A DNA stretch of 64,000 nt, taken from the NCBI GenBank assembly GCA_011799875.1, contig CM022301.1:14358443-14422442 (forward strand), in the 5' to 3' direction. This DNA is from Thinopyrum elongatum (Eukaryota > Streptophyta > Magnoliopsida > Poales > Poaceae). Position numbers and translations under genes: made by a program. Of this stretch, positions 32,750 to 46,400 are shown in pieces. The notes beneath the pieces are model-generated. The model ran no database searches. It was not told the origin of the DNA and saw nothing but the letters and a program-made list of their open reading frames with translations. How positions within the stretch are numbered: the first letter of the stretch is position 1; each line of letters opens with the position of its first letter.

Positions 32750-33630
32750 AAGAAGTGAACAAAGTTAGTGCCAGGTGCATAGTAGCTAAGTATGCTTTCA
32801 GATCTATGTGCCTTCTCTGGCAAGGATTGATTGGTAGATCTTTAGAGGGAGTGGTGCATAGTAGTGGGTTCAATCTTGCGATGATTTCTATATCCTAGTG
32901 ACAGAATGGGGACAAGACACGCATTTGTATTTTTGCCAATAAGGATAAAACTACGGGGCTTGATCTTATTGCTACATTTCTTCCTATCTACATTATGTCA
33001 TCTTGCTTAAAGCATTACTCTATTTCTATGAACTTAATACTTTGAGATGCATGCTGGATAGCGGTCTTGGTGTGGAGTAATAGTAGTAGATGAAGTTGGA
33101 TTAATGGTCTACTTGGCACGGATGTAATGCCTATATGAGATTATGCCATGAATGATCATAGTCATACTCGTTGTTATTATTGTCAATTGCCAAACTATAA
33201 TTTTTTACCATGTCGTTAGCCTTATCTTGAGAGAGATGCCTCTAGTGAACCTATGGCCCCCAGGTCTATTCTTCCAACAATACAAACTCCTAAAAAGTTA
33301 CTCTTTACTCTTTGCTTTTACTTTTGTCGTACCACTATCTATCTACTTGCTTTTAACCTTGTAACAAGCAAGACAAGGGGCTTGACTATCCGCTTGCCAA
33401 GTTGGGTGCAATTTTTTTTTGTGCACGCACTGTTGACCTTACTAGCTTGTTGATTCCTACTAGTTCAATTAAACCTTCATTCTCAACTAAGGGAAATACT
33501 TTACTTCCGTGTTATATCACCCTTCCTCTTTAGGGAAAACCCAACAACTCCTGTGGGAGTAGCAGCATGACAGGACAACCACTACTACTGCAGTACGTAG
33601 GGGCGTCCTCAAGTTCAAGGAACGTTGATA
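32750..33630 (+). repeat. Degraded + strand Athila-type LTR/leader fragment
   Basis: Contains stretches I associate with the end of wheat Athila-lineage LTRs on the + strand: AAGGATAAAACTACGGGG, CCTATGGCCCCCAGGTCTA, and CTCAACTAAGGGAAATACTT followed by a CCTCTTTAGGGAAAACCCAAC-like run. No coding content; the boundaries are soft. Confidence 0.55.
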
Positions 33631-33879
33631 GTGAGTAGGGGGGTGTCCGAAAACTTGTATGTATAAGTTTTTATCATATTGTGTTATTATTCTTTTATCA
33701 TATTGAAATTAGTGTCATCTGTAGGATAGGTAACACACATATATGAATAGGCATTGCATATATTGAGTACATGCATAATACACACTAAGAAGAACTTGAT
33801 TAAATAGTTCAAGAACTAAAAATAGTATATAACTGCCATTGTTACTCTAGGTAATGCCTAATCAAAAAACAGCATCAGT

Positions 33880-34130
33880 GCAATGGATGCCACCTTAAGA
33901 AATCCTGCTACTAACCCAGCTGGGAGTACGAAACAAATCATTACAGTAGCGAGGAGTGCATATCAAAGCTTCTTAAAGTTTTCTATCTTGGCTTGCATCT
34001 TGTTGTTTTGGTTGTGCATAACATTTATTTTTATTCGCTACTCATCCATCTTGACTTACTCCTCATACATCTTCCCTTGCTTCTCGCATACATCTGTCAA
34101 AGCATCATCGACCAGGATCTGAGTGATTGA
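33880..34130 (-). pseudogene. CACTA3 coiled-coil/membrane-segment protein relic
   Basis: On the - strand, a Lys/Glu/Met-rich heptad-like stretch (34125-33960) carrying several stops is followed by an uninterrupted hydrophobic segment (YALLATVMICFVLPAG, then LVAGFLK). The layout equals the C-terminal half of the small proteins at 2781-3268 and 18983-19288, although residue identity is low. Decayed. Confidence 0.45.
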
Positions 34131-34201
34131 GTGCGGTACTTGACCAACTGGTTTACATAAGACATTAAGAGATCGACCCATATCAATGTGTGGCAAGAGA
34201 A

Positions 34202-36323
34202 TGTAGGGTAACATGGCAGAAAACAAAAAATTTCCGACCTACGCACCAGCCCAGGACCACTATGGAGACTGCATACAAGGTTTGATCATTTTCGTTACCA
34301 ACTCGTAGCGCAGCGAAAGTAGAGTCGATGACGATCGGCGGTGCAGATCCCCGCAGCTAGGATTTACAACCTCCCAACCGTGAGGATGTACTCCCTCATC
34401 TGCCCCACGGACAGCCCTCCGGGAGGCGGTCGAGCAGTCCCTCGGACGGTGTCGCCGACAGCCCTTTGGGAGGACCCTCAAAACTCGGACGGTCACTCGG
34501 ACAGCCCTTCGGGAGGACTCACAGAACTCGGATCATCACTTGGACAGCCCTTCGGGAGGCACTCTCGAACTAAGACCAAAACTATGATCTCTCTATACAT
34601 TTGCACACATACGGTGTCATCTATCCGGCAAGGCTTCGCTGTCCAGAACTAGTTCCCACCGGAACCCAGACAGCCTTTCGGCTCTACGAAAATCTTTTCG
34701 TGGGAGGAAGAGAAGAAGCCAGATAATGCATGGCATGTGTATGAGAGCAAGGGATGAGTGTGGAGAGCACCCCCTCCACCTCTATTTATAGGAAAAGCCC
34801 AAGGGAAAAATACCCAAAAAACCCATCACATGGATTTCCCACAAGGGCATAAAGGGAAGGGAAGTGGAGCTCCATGGAGCTCCACCTTGTGGCCGGCCAC
34901 CCCTAGCCCCCCCCCCCCCCCATGAGGGGCTTCCTTGGTTCCCAAGTTCTTCTAGAAGCCTTTTGGAAATATCCCAAAAGGTGACTTTCCATAAATATCC
35001 CAAAAAGCACTTTCACTATTCACGATGACATTTTTCAGCGTCTGTTCGAACTGAAAATATTTATGTGGGCTTAGAACATTTCCAGTACCCACTAAAATAA
35101 TTTTCAACGTGTTCCAGAACAATTCCGGATTAGTGATTTTCATCTGCGAAAAGCATCTGAAGTGGTTTCGGCAGCTCCGGAACATTTCCGGTTTTTATCC
35201 CGGAAAATTGCCAGAAGTTTCCAGAATGATTCTGGCACCCTCCAAGAATTATCAGGCGTGTCCCAAAACCAATTTGACTTAATGTTATACCCCGAAACAA
35301 CTTTTGGTTTTACGAAACTATTTCGCTATTCTCTCTCTAGAACTCTTCCGTTGTCTCTGAAACTTTTTCAGCGAATTTCTCTTAGACTCCTTGTCTAGTA
35401 TTCAGCAGATAGATGACCCTTAAGCATGTGACCCTATAGGTTTGGTGAAGTATAGAAATGACCCGGAACCCCTTCCGATCAATGATCAACATCGGAGCTG
35501 TGGACACCCATATTGACCCATATACCCACACGAATGAATATTCGAGTGAACCTCCAGTTGCCGTGTGCTATTCCTGTTGCTTCACGATATGTTACAAATA
35601 CCCGAGGTGAGACATGTTGGCATCCCCGTGGATCAACAACTTGCCCACTATGCCAGTTACCTCGTTATTGGTATTGTTCTCTTTTCTCGTTACCGTGTTC
35701 CAGCATCCCCGTGATCAAATCACAAAGTGTCTGGCTAGACGATGATGGATACCGTAACACCGAGAGGGCCCAGAGATATCTCTCCATCGTCAGAGGAGAA
35801 AATCCCAATCTTGAGCTATCAAGTTACGTGACATACTTTTGCATGAACCCGTAAGCCGCCGTAATAGCCACCCATTTACGGATGATGTTTAACAAACCCC
35901 AAAGTTCATGAAGCAAGCATGAAGAAACTCGATACTCTCATGGTCTAAGGAATCATGCAAACGTTAACCATCTCTGTGTTATTAACCATTAACTTGTGAT
36001 GAAGGTATCTCATATCATAACATCAAACGGGTCGATTCAACACAAATGTTCTTCTAACATTGTGCCCTCAAAGTTGCTGGCATAGACATGCCCATGATCA
36101 GGAAAACATGACCATCATGCAACACTTGAGCTAGTCTTAGAGGCTAGACTAGGAATACATTTTACCGTTTATTATTCCACACGTGCATATGAGTCTTCCT
36201 CTGAGCCTCGTGGTTATTGTAGACTCGAGAACCATAGCAGTTATAGCATGGAACATAATCGTAATTATGAACAGGGAGATAATCAATAACATTTATTATT
36301 GCCTCTAGGGCATATCTCCTACA
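34202..36323 (-). repeat. Copia 3' LTR (2,122 bp)
   Basis: On the + strand it begins TGTAGGGTAAC and ends ATCTCCTACA, and it matches 41996-43461 plus 57422-58072. It has a tandem CGGACAGCCCTTCGGGAGG-type repeat (34400-34560) and a C run at 34908-34920. Confidence 0.93.
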
Positions 36324-36345
36324 GACTCCCACTTGCACTAGAGTC
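36324..36345 (-). other. Copia polypurine tract
   Basis: On the - strand TAGTGCAAGTGGGAGTC directly precedes the LTR start, close to the BARE1 polypurine tract as I remember it. Confidence 0.75.
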
Positions 36346-36429
36346 AATAATCTAGTTAATGCTAATGCACTTTACACCTGTGGCACACAGGTGTAAATAT
36401 GCTTCGCTTGTGGTATAGCCTGATGTCCA

Positions 36430-38910
36430 ATGGATCTGACAACTTCAGATCCGTGTGTATCTTTGCATATCCTCGCGTTTTCACGCTTTCAAAAAATTCA
36501 TATTTTGTGTGGACTTGGCTTTGCATATGTGTGAATCATTGGTCGAAACCTGATTCCTCAGACTGAGCTATGGAGCAACTATCTGCAATAGTGTCCCATT
36601 GACCAAAGCCATCTTGGAACCACACTAAGTTCATGAATGAACTATATGATTCAACAACTTCTTGGTCGCTTCTAAAGCGCCAAGATACTTAGCCATTTGT
36701 CATAGAATTCGCCACAGTAACCTGTTTGGAACAATTTCCAACTACCGTGTCACCATATTGTGTATTGCACAAAACCCTTAACTTAAATCGAAAATCGCTT
36801 GGAGCATGGATGAAGACTGTATCGATGTAACCTTTTGCAACGAACTCTTCATGATCTCCGCTTGCGAGAAAACATGTCATCAGTGCTACTATAGTACTCA
36901 ATGACCCTTTTTCACTGTTGTCCCTTGATCAGTACTTTTGATCACTTTGGTATCTATACTCGCAACAACTTTGGGAGTATTGGACATATCTGGTTGTTTT
37001 ACATACCATGGAATACATGATTAATCCAAACACAGGAGTGTGTGGAATCTCCATCATGTATTTTGCTCATCAGTGTTTTGGGACACCGAGTCTTGCAAAA
37101 ACTCTTTCCAGGTGACTTCGGCAAGAATCACTCCTTGTCGTTCTTAGTGCTAAACGGTTTTAGCATCTTGTCAATATGTATTTTATTTGCTTAGCCCCAT
37201 TAGGCCAATCTATCTCCATAGATCATTATGCCTAATAGCAAGGCTATATAGCCCAAGTACTTCATGAAAAACTATTTTCAAATGAAGTCCTAATTCGTGT
37301 CAAGAAATTTATTTCCAATTAACAATGTGTCAAGCACACAAGGTTTTTAGAAATACCATTATGCTCCCACTTACTTTCTTGAAACCACAAGCATCTTCGT
37401 TACCCATTGATCAAGTCAAACTCTTTTGACCATTTCATCAAAATGAAGATTCCAACTCCACTTTGCTCTCTTCTGTCCATCGTTGGAACTCTGAAGTTTG
37501 CATACTTACTAGCATCCTCTGGATCGACAAAACACTTTGGACTGTATCACTCACAAGTCCTAGGTTGCATTTCCATCTCATGGAAATCCTTTTGTTATCC
37601 ATGTTTCATATCTCATGATTGAAATATGTATTAATTGCTAGTTCAACCCGAACCGATTTTAAGCATCGCTACGGTGAGACAATCTCATTGCAGTCAACTC
37701 CTTGAATTTGTTATTGAAACAAGTTGAGCTTTATGGATAAAACATTTTATCCATATCAGTTATAGTTCCATTAATGTTCGTTAGACTCCAAGTCTTCCGA
37801 AGGGTTTATCAAGATATGATCTTGAATCATTTATATGGAAACTATCTCGGATTATATTGGCATTTAGCCAATTCCGGAGTCAGGGCCCATCAACGCTTCC
37901 TTGTGTATCATAGGTATACTGTTGTCTAACAACAATATATCGCTTGCGCACCTGAGAGGTTTGCACAAGTTTTGCCTACGTGGTTCAGCTGCAAGTTTGA
38001 TCGAAGTCCATACATCTCATGTAGAGGCTTCCGTATCAGTCGCAGTAGGAAACCCTGGAATCACTTCCAAGGCTCCTTCCCCTTGATCTGATGACGAAGA
38101 TACTCTTATCTCGTCGAGTTGCACTGTCCTCCCACTCACCCTTTTGTAAGAACCATTCTCTTTAAAGGCATACCGTTTTGTGGCAAAACCTTTTGCCTCG
38201 GTATAGTGGTGGGGGAATACCCAACATTTTGGGATAACCTACAAAGTAGCACTTGTCTGATTTGGAATAGGTTTGTAACATCTTACACAAGCCCCATATT
38301 CCAAATGTTAAGAAAAGATATATCATGGTTGGGCGTACCATACCATGGCATCATTTCAGCAGATCTGATGGAGCTCTTTTTAGTGTAAAAGCCGCAGTCT
38401 CTAAAGCATTACTTTTAAAAGGGATAATGGCAACTGATTTATGTCATCTTTGATCTTACCATGTCACAAATGGTTTGATTACATCTTCATGGACATTCCA
38501 CTCACAGTGGTGTTCCGGGAGGTGCAAGTTATGAAACTCTTTTCACAACCCATCAGACATTCGCTAAACTTGTACCTCAAATATTCCTTTCAGCAATCTA
38601 ATTGCAGAAACATAATTTTCTTGTTACAATAATTTATACTTCATATTTAGAACCTTTTGAATGATTTCAAAAGATCCAGACTTGCGTCTCATCAAGTAAA
38701 TATCCATATATCTACTTGAGTCATTTTTGAAGATAGACAAATCCACTGCTTGCAACAACATTTATCGGACTACACATATCAAAATGTATGGTCACCAATA
38801 AGTTTGTTGCTCGTTCCTTATGGCATGTGAACGGTTTTTCAGTCACTTCACATTTTGGAGGAAAGTTGCAAGTGTCAGATGATTGAAAATCAAATGACTT
38901 CAAAATCCAT
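36430..38910 (-). pseudogene. pol: Copia pol relic: integrase, RT and RNase H
   Basis: Readable in pieces on the - strand. Integrase: 38903-38640, with ATNLLVTIHFDMCSP and, after a shift, DSSRYMDIYLMRRKSGSFE, which match the copia integrase catalytic region. RT: about 37760-37200, with FKARLV-like, SPVAMLKSI-like and FVDP motifs. The YVDDILLIGND active-site block reads VLDTLLIGNK at about 37340-37313, so one of the two catalytic aspartates is lost. An RNase H-like end (HTD...DPL) lies near 36500. Stops and shifts every 50-100 bp. The order integrase before RT is copia-type. Confidence 0.75.
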
Positions 38911-41900
38911 CATAATGGAATTTTCCATGCGGGTTTCGCCAATGTGACCAAATGCAGTGCCACACTTGTGTGGTATTCTTTTAGTCTTGCAACATTTAGC
39001 GTCAGTGTTATGGATGTATCATATTACCATCAATATTCATAGCATACGTCACATCTTGGATGGAAGCATGGCCCTTTATGTTATTCATAATACTGAACAA
39101 CAATTGTTCTTTTATGAACAACCCTTTTGCAACAACATTGTGCAATGGGCTAGAGTGTGTAAAACTCTAAAATGAATTATGAAAGTAAATCTAGAGGTAA
39201 TATATTATTGTCAATATTCATAACATACATCTCATTCATAATGAAAGTATGGCCCTTATGTTATTCATAACACCGAACATCAAAAGTTCTCTTATGAACA
39301 ACCTTCTTGCAAGATACCTTGTGCAATGGGCTAGAGTGCGTAAAACTCTAAATGAATTATGAAAGTAAATACAGATAGTAATACACCAATGGAAGGTATA
39401 GTAACATTTACTATGTTCCATGTGTATACCTGAACCTCATTACCCTCAAGTCTTTTAGGCCATAGTTCTTGTATCGAATTGCAAGAGAATGCAATCGCAC
39501 AGGTTTTTCTGTGATTAAACCACAATACCCAAGAATGAGTGATTAACATGTTTAACCATAACTCCCAAGAACTATATCTTTGACCAGCCTTCCATACATC
39601 AGTAACTTGTATGACATTCATACATGAGCTGGAAATTCCAATCTACTCTCTTATTGCCTTTATACTTCTAACAGTTTAACTTTCAGTATTTCTCCTACTC
39701 TCAGAAGAAGCACTCAACTTAAGAGTGGCGTTAGCCCCGGACTTCCTAGGCGTGAAAGTCTTACTAACACCCTTCGGACACTTCCTTTCTCTTTAAGTTG
39801 TTGTTTTATTCACCTTTCATCATATGACATGCGTTCTTCTGGATCCCTCTCTTATCAGTCTAATGCATAGTAAACACCTTTACTAATAGTTTGCAAACAA
39901 ACATTGCTTTGGATATTTCATATCTTTCAGCCTTTGTTTGTATCTGAAAATTAATTTTCAGTTCCATGAATATCACATAACTATCCCAAAACTTTCGAAG
40001 TTCGGGTCTCATGGAAGCAAACGTATTGCACTTGAATGAACCGGAATTCTAGCTTTTGGATCAAAGGACGACAGTCACATTATCCATAGCATTAGCGGGA
40101 GGATACCGAAAGCATGCGATAGGACAAAGTCCTTCTCGGCACTCTTGAGGACAATCCTCACATTACGTTACCAACCGTAAAGTTTTAACCAGATATTTAA
40201 CAGCTATTCAATTTTAACAGGGAAGGTGGAAACGCGAGCCATTATTCTATAACTATTATGCAAATCACACTTAGACAGTGTTCAAAATTAATTGCACTGA
40301 GAATTAAACAAGTTAATTCTACAGTGAGCTCCCACTCAAATCAATATCTCTCATAATTGATCGTGAGTGATTCAAGATCCGCATTTCCATTCAACGCCAT
40401 TGTTCGAGATGAACACTGATGGCGCCAACTTCAATCGGTAGGCAAACTTGCCGATCACATCTCTATGTGACTCTTGTTCATCTTTCGATGCATGTGTTCC
40501 GAGCTCAGGACGATCCTGCCATGAACGTCAAGACAACCAAGTGATCTTGCTGTGAGGTCTGACCTCACCCGCCTCACACCCGTACAATCGTTCGTACCCA
40601 TGTAGATCATGGCGAGTGTTCAAAATTAATTACAGTGAGAATTAAACAAGTTAATTCTATAGTGCGCTCCCACTCAAATCAATATCTCTCATAATTGATC
40701 GTGAGTGATTCAAGATCCGCATTTCCATTCAACGCCATTGTTCGAGATGAACACTGATGGCGCCAACTTCAATCGGTAGGCAAACTTGCCGATCACATCT
40801 CTATGTGACTCTTGTTCATATTTCGATGCGTGTGTTCCGAGTTCAGGACGATCCTGCCATGAACATCAAGACAACCAAGTGATCTTGCTGCGAGGTCTGA
40901 CCTCACCCGCCTCACACCCGTACAATTGTTCGTACCCATGTAGATCATGGCGCACCTCGAAAGGAAAGATGCCATGACGGTGCTACACTTTGGAGAACAC
41001 TAACTACTTGATATTTTTGTGACAGATCACCCTAATAAAAAGCAACTACCGCGCAATCAAAAAGGGTGCATCATAAGGGATAAACATCTTAGGTAATTCA
41101 TAATAGCATGATATGGTATAGCCCTTTCTGACGGAGAAGTCTTGTATTTCTTCATCTTCGGCATTCGCGTCGGTGTTCACGTTCACGATGTTTGCCACCA
41201 CCTTGTCGATGCACCAGATAATATTGCTATCTCTATAGCTAATAAAATAATGCATTACAACAAGGTTAACACACAGGTCATTAAAGTGACAATCATATGG
41301 CTCCAGCCATCATGCCAAATCATGACACGTAGGTCATGTTAATCAATTTACATCATATAGTCATCTCATACATAATCAAATTATTATGAGCACTGCTATA
41401 CCACATCACATGCACATGCAAACCCTCCTGCAAAACCAAGTTAGACACCTCTAATCGGTTCATGCAAAAACTTGTTTTTCGTGGCTTCTAAGGTTTCGAA
41501 GCAAACCAAAGCAACCAACGTCCATCATCAAGTATGATAATTCAAGTCGCTAGATTAACTTTGCGGGGTGTATGAAGTGCAAGATAATAAAATCTCAAAC
41601 CCCATACTAAACTTCGTCATACGCATGACCCCCATGCAGATCATATCTGCATTGCCCTTTTGTCTACGAAACATCCATCTTTCTTTAACTATGGTGGAAC
41701 CCAAAGAACTGTTAGCACTTCGTTGATCTGTCAATCAGCATACTAAGGAGCAGCATTAAAGGATCGTGGTTTGCCAGAACTTTGTGAGATACCACCATGC
41801 CGTCAAGATCAGGATTATGCAAATTCAAGGGAAGCAACAGGAACATCGGGTAACAGATTTCATCTGCTACCCGCACAAATAATTTTCAGTAATAGAGAGT

Positions 41901-41995
41901 CATCTACTACCTAATTATATTGTGCAACACCCATACATCTCTATGTATTCTAGATCGCAACCTGCATCTATGCATAGCATGGCTCATGATGCCAC
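38911..41995 (-). pseudogene. Copia gag/leader region, decayed, with duplications
   Basis: No frame over 100 codons. It includes a diverged repeat pair (39036-39187 and 39212-39367), probable gag sequence (39370-40270), and a 338 bp tandem duplication (40278-40952). The leader runs to a primer-site relic at 41975-41994 (TGGCATCATGAGCC on the - strand, one base inserted and one changed against the Met-tRNA site). Confidence 0.6.
40278..40952 (-). repeat. 338 bp tandem duplication in the copia interior
   Basis: 40278-40615 and 40616-40952 are near-identical copies (a handful of substitutions by eye), starting GTGTTCAAAATTAATT and ending near GATCATGGCG. Confidence 0.92.
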
Positions 41996-43461
41996 TGTAG
42001 GGTAACGCGGCAGAAAACAAAAAATTTCCGACCTACGCACCAGCCTAGGACCACTATGCAGACATCATACAAGGTTTGATCATTTTCGTTACCGACTCGT
42101 AGCATAGCGGAAGTAGAGTCGATGACGATCGGCGGTGCAGATCCCCGCAGCTAGGATTTACAACCTCCCAACCGCGAGGATGTACTCCCTCATCTGCCCC
42201 ACGGACAGCCCTCCAGGAGGCGGTCGAGCAGTCCCTCGGACAGTGTCGCGGACAGCCCTTCGGGAGGACCCTCAAAACTCGGACGGTCACTTGGATAGCC
42301 CTTCGGGAGGACTCACAGAACTCAGACCGTCACTTGGACAGCCCTTCGGGAGGCACTCTCGAACTAAGACCGAAACTACGATCTCTCTACAGAGTTGCAC
42401 ACATACGGTGTCATCTATCCGGCAGGGCTTCGCCATCCAGAACTAGTTCCCACCGGAACCCAGACAGCCTTTCGGCTCTACGAAACTCTTTCCTTGGGAG
42501 GGAGAGAAGAAGCCAGATAATGCATGGCATGTGTATGAGAGCAAGGGATGAGTGTGGAGAGCACCCCCTCCACCTCTATTTATAGGAAAAGCCCAAGGGA
42601 AAAATACCCAAAAAACCCATCACATGGATTTCCCACAAGGGCATAAAGGGAAGGGAAGTGGAGCTCCATGGAGCTCCACCTTGTGGCCGGCCACCCCTAG
42701 GGGGCCCCCCATGAGGGGCTTCCTTGGTTCCCAAGTTCTTTTAGAAGCCTTTTGGAAATATCCCAAAAGGTGACTTTCCATAAATATCCCAAAAAGCACT
42801 TTCACTATTCACAATGACATTTTTCAGCGTCTGTTCGAACTGAAAATATTTATGTGGGCTTAGAACATTTCCAGTACCCACCAAAATAATTTTCAATGCG
42901 TTCCAGAACAATTCTGGATTAGTGATTTTCAACTGCGAAAAGCACCTGAAGTGGTTTCGGCAGCTCCGGAACATTTCCGGCTTTTATCCCGGAAAATTCC
43001 AGAAGTTTCCAGAATGATTCTGGCACCCTCCAAGAATTATCAGGTGTGTCCCGAAACCAATTTGACTTAATGGTATACCGCGAAACAACTTTTCGGTTTT
43101 ACGAAATTATTTCGCTATTCTCTCTCCGGAACTCTTCCGCTGTCTCCGAATTTTTTTTGGCGAATTTCTCTCACACTCCTTGTCTAGTATTCAGCAGATA
43201 GATGACCCTTAAGCATGTGACCCTATAGGTTCGGTGAAGTATAGACATGACCCGGAACCCCTTCTGATCAATGATCAACATCGGAGCCGTGGACACCCAT
43301 ATTGACCCCTATACCCACATGAATGAATATTCGAGTGAACCTCCAGTTGCCGTGTGCTATTCCTGTTGCTTCGCGATATGTTACAAATACCCGAGGTGAG
43401 ACATGTTGGCATCCCCGTGGATCAACAACTTGTCCACTATGCCAGTTACCTCGTTACCGGT
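41996..43461 (-). repeat. Copia 5' LTR, left piece
   Basis: Matches 34202 onward of the 3' LTR and stops at the CCGGT target duplication (43457-43461) of element G. It continues at 57417. Confidence 0.93.
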
Positions 43462-46400
43462 TGTGATGCCCCCGACTCAATCGTGCACTAATCATACACG
43501 CAAACATGCATGATCAAGCACAGGGACTCATGGGAAGATATCACAACACAACTCTAACACAAATAAACAGAGATCCACAAATATTATAGGCCAGGGATCA
43601 CGAGGATCCGAATACACAAGTCAATCATACAAATAATATCTGGGTACAGACATAGTTAGTCAAGGTTAGCCTTAAGAAGGCTAGCACAAACAACGACCCT
43701 AGATCGAAAGGCGAAGGCCTCCTGCCTGGGGCCTCCAATCCTACTCCTGGTCAGCTGGCTCGATCTAGTAGTACGTGTCGTCTAGACCCTCCTGGTAGTA
43801 AGCTCCTGCGGGGACATCTGGCTCCTGGGCTCCATCGTCTGAGGTAACATAAAAAGGGGTATGGGGGAAAAGAGGTAGCAAAGCAATCGTGAGTACTCAT
43901 CCAAAGTACTCAGCAAGCAAGGATCTACACTACATATGCAACATTATCAAAGAAAAGCTATATAAGTGGACTGGGCTGCAGAAATGCCAGAATAGAGAGA
44001 AGGCCTAGTCCTATCGAAGACTAGCATCTTCGTGAAGCCACCATCTTGCAGCAATTAGAAGAGTATAGAAAGCATTTTTATTAAGCAAGCATGTTGAAGC
44101 AAAGCCTAGAGATCCTTCCTCGACTCCCAGCGAGAAAGCGATCCTGAACTTCAATTAGTTAAACATGTATCCAGTTCAAGTAATAGATCGGGATACCAAA
44201 CTGAGCATCCTTTACCGTAGGACCGGCTATCGATAGATGTTTTCTTCCCTGCAGGGGTGCACTACTGTTACCCAACACGCTCGATCACCTCTGGCCGGAC
44301 ACACTTGCTGGGTAATGCCCGGCCTCGGGAGATCAACATGAAGCAGCACCCTACCTAGGCTCAGCAGAGAGGTCAGCACGCCGGACTAACCTATGCACCC
44401 AGAGGTCTTGGGCCATCGCCCTGGGCACCCTGCGCGTTGCGTGGCTGGCCAGGGTGCAGGCGCGACATTGAACTCGTTAGTGAAGTATCCAGCCCATTAC
44501 CGGCGATCAGCCCGCACGGTGAACCGTGACGTCTAAAGAGCTTTCGGGAGAAACGTACGACGTAGACGGCCCCATAAACCATTATCCCGCGGGGTGGTAG
44601 TGCGTATAGGGCACGTCGACCCACTCAGATCAAATACCCAAATCCAATAGGCTCATTTAATATGCGCGGAGACAATTAGAGTTTCTGAAGCTCCGCCACA
44701 ATATCACACTCGGGCGCCCTTTCGGGCAAGCCCGACACCATAGATCTCCCTGCGGGTACCCCTCAGGGTCGACCCGCCTGTGACAAAGGTCAAAGTATCC
44801 GTGTGGTCACAACATCAAGGTGAACATAGGAGGCATCACCCTCGAGGTTCACACTTGAGGGGGTTGCACGACAGAGTCGTATCGAAAGTAGTGAAGAGGA
44901 GGAATCACCCTCGATGACCACGATCGAATAGCTACACTGCAGAGTATTCATGAGGAGTGCGTTATGAGGTATCACCCTCGGCACTCGATAGTAACTATGC
45001 AGAGTCATACAACAAAGGGGGGTGAGGTGATGTGTCGGTCTCTGGTCGTCGATCACGTTGATCGAGTCGTCGATGATGAAGCAGAGGCAACAAGGGTAAA
45101 GTGATGGGGGTCACTGATGGTTCATTACCAACCTATACTAAGCAGTTGAAACAAGCAGGTAAGGTATCAATAAGCAGGTTACAACAGCAGGCTATGCATC
45201 AGAATAGGAGCAAACAGTAACAGTAGCAAAACCTAATGCAAGCAGGAGAAAATTGAATGGGCGATATCGGGATGCTCAAAGGGGGGGCTTGCCTGGTTGC
45301 TCTAGCAAGGAGGAGGGGTCGTCGGAAGGCTACTCGCCCGGAGCGTAGTCGTACTCTGCTACGTCGGCGTCGGTCTCGGCGTCTATCGAGAGAGAAGGAG
45401 GGGGAAGAAACAATAAATTCACGGCAAAAATGCAAACAATATGCATGACATGTCTAAATGATATGTAGAGGTGTTCTACTGCCTAACTAAATGATTTAGT
45501 TAATTTAGCAATTTATTCAGATTTATTTAATTAAAGTTGAGCACTATTCATTTATCAAAATCAGTCTAAAAGTTCCATGTTCAGGTAGCTAGGGGCATCT
45601 GACAAATGAACGGACCACGCATTCGGATTCGTCTCGTCGTTCTGATTAATTTTCATGTACAAAGTATTTTCATCCGAGTTACGGATTATTTTATATGAAT
45701 TTCTAAAGTTTTAATCATTTTCTGGATTTAATTACTTATTTAAATTAGGATTATCCGAAACAGTGAATGGTGACATCATCCTGACATCACCATGACGTCA
45801 GCAGGTCAACCTGGCAGGAGGGGTCCTCCTGTCATTGTCACATTAGTCTAATTAGGGTTTAATTAAGCTAATTACAGTTTAATTAGACTAACTAATTAAT
45901 TAGTTTAATTAAACAGAATTAATCAAGTTAATTAATTATTTAATTAACTAATTGTTTTTATTTATTTATTTATCTCTTAAACAGGGGCGTGGGCCCCGAT
46001 CGTCATAGGCCCATGTGGCCACCGGTGTGGCCGTCCATGCACACGCGCACACGGTGGGGAATCGAGGCCGTGGCTGTGTGTGGGGCACACATGGGCGCGC
46101 TCCGGCGCCGGCAGCCCCAGACACAGCTCGCAGCGGCGTCGGCTGGATGGCGACACAGGGCGGTGGGAGGCAAGGGCACAGGCGGTGCTGGGCCGCAGAG
46201 GAGGAAGCGGGGCGAAGCCGGTGCGGCGCGCGGCAGAGCAAGGCCGCGGCGGAGCAGGGAGGCACGGTCGGCGGCCGTCGACGAGTTGGCGGCTGCGGCA
46301 GCAGCCGCACAGCAGTAAGCAGCAGGTGGGGCGAGTGCAGGCAGTGGCGGCGGCTGCGGAGCTACGGCGAAGGGGCGATGAGCGCGACCGGGGCGGTGCG

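Noticed and set aside
36162..36347. ORF at the copia 3' LTR edge (INVIDYLPVHNYDYV-like)
   Set aside because: It lies inside the LTR start of a BARE1-like element and recurs in such LTRs as non-coding sequence.
40278..40952. CRISPR-like direct repeats
   Set aside because: Only two long adjacent copies with no spacers, in a plant retrotransposon.
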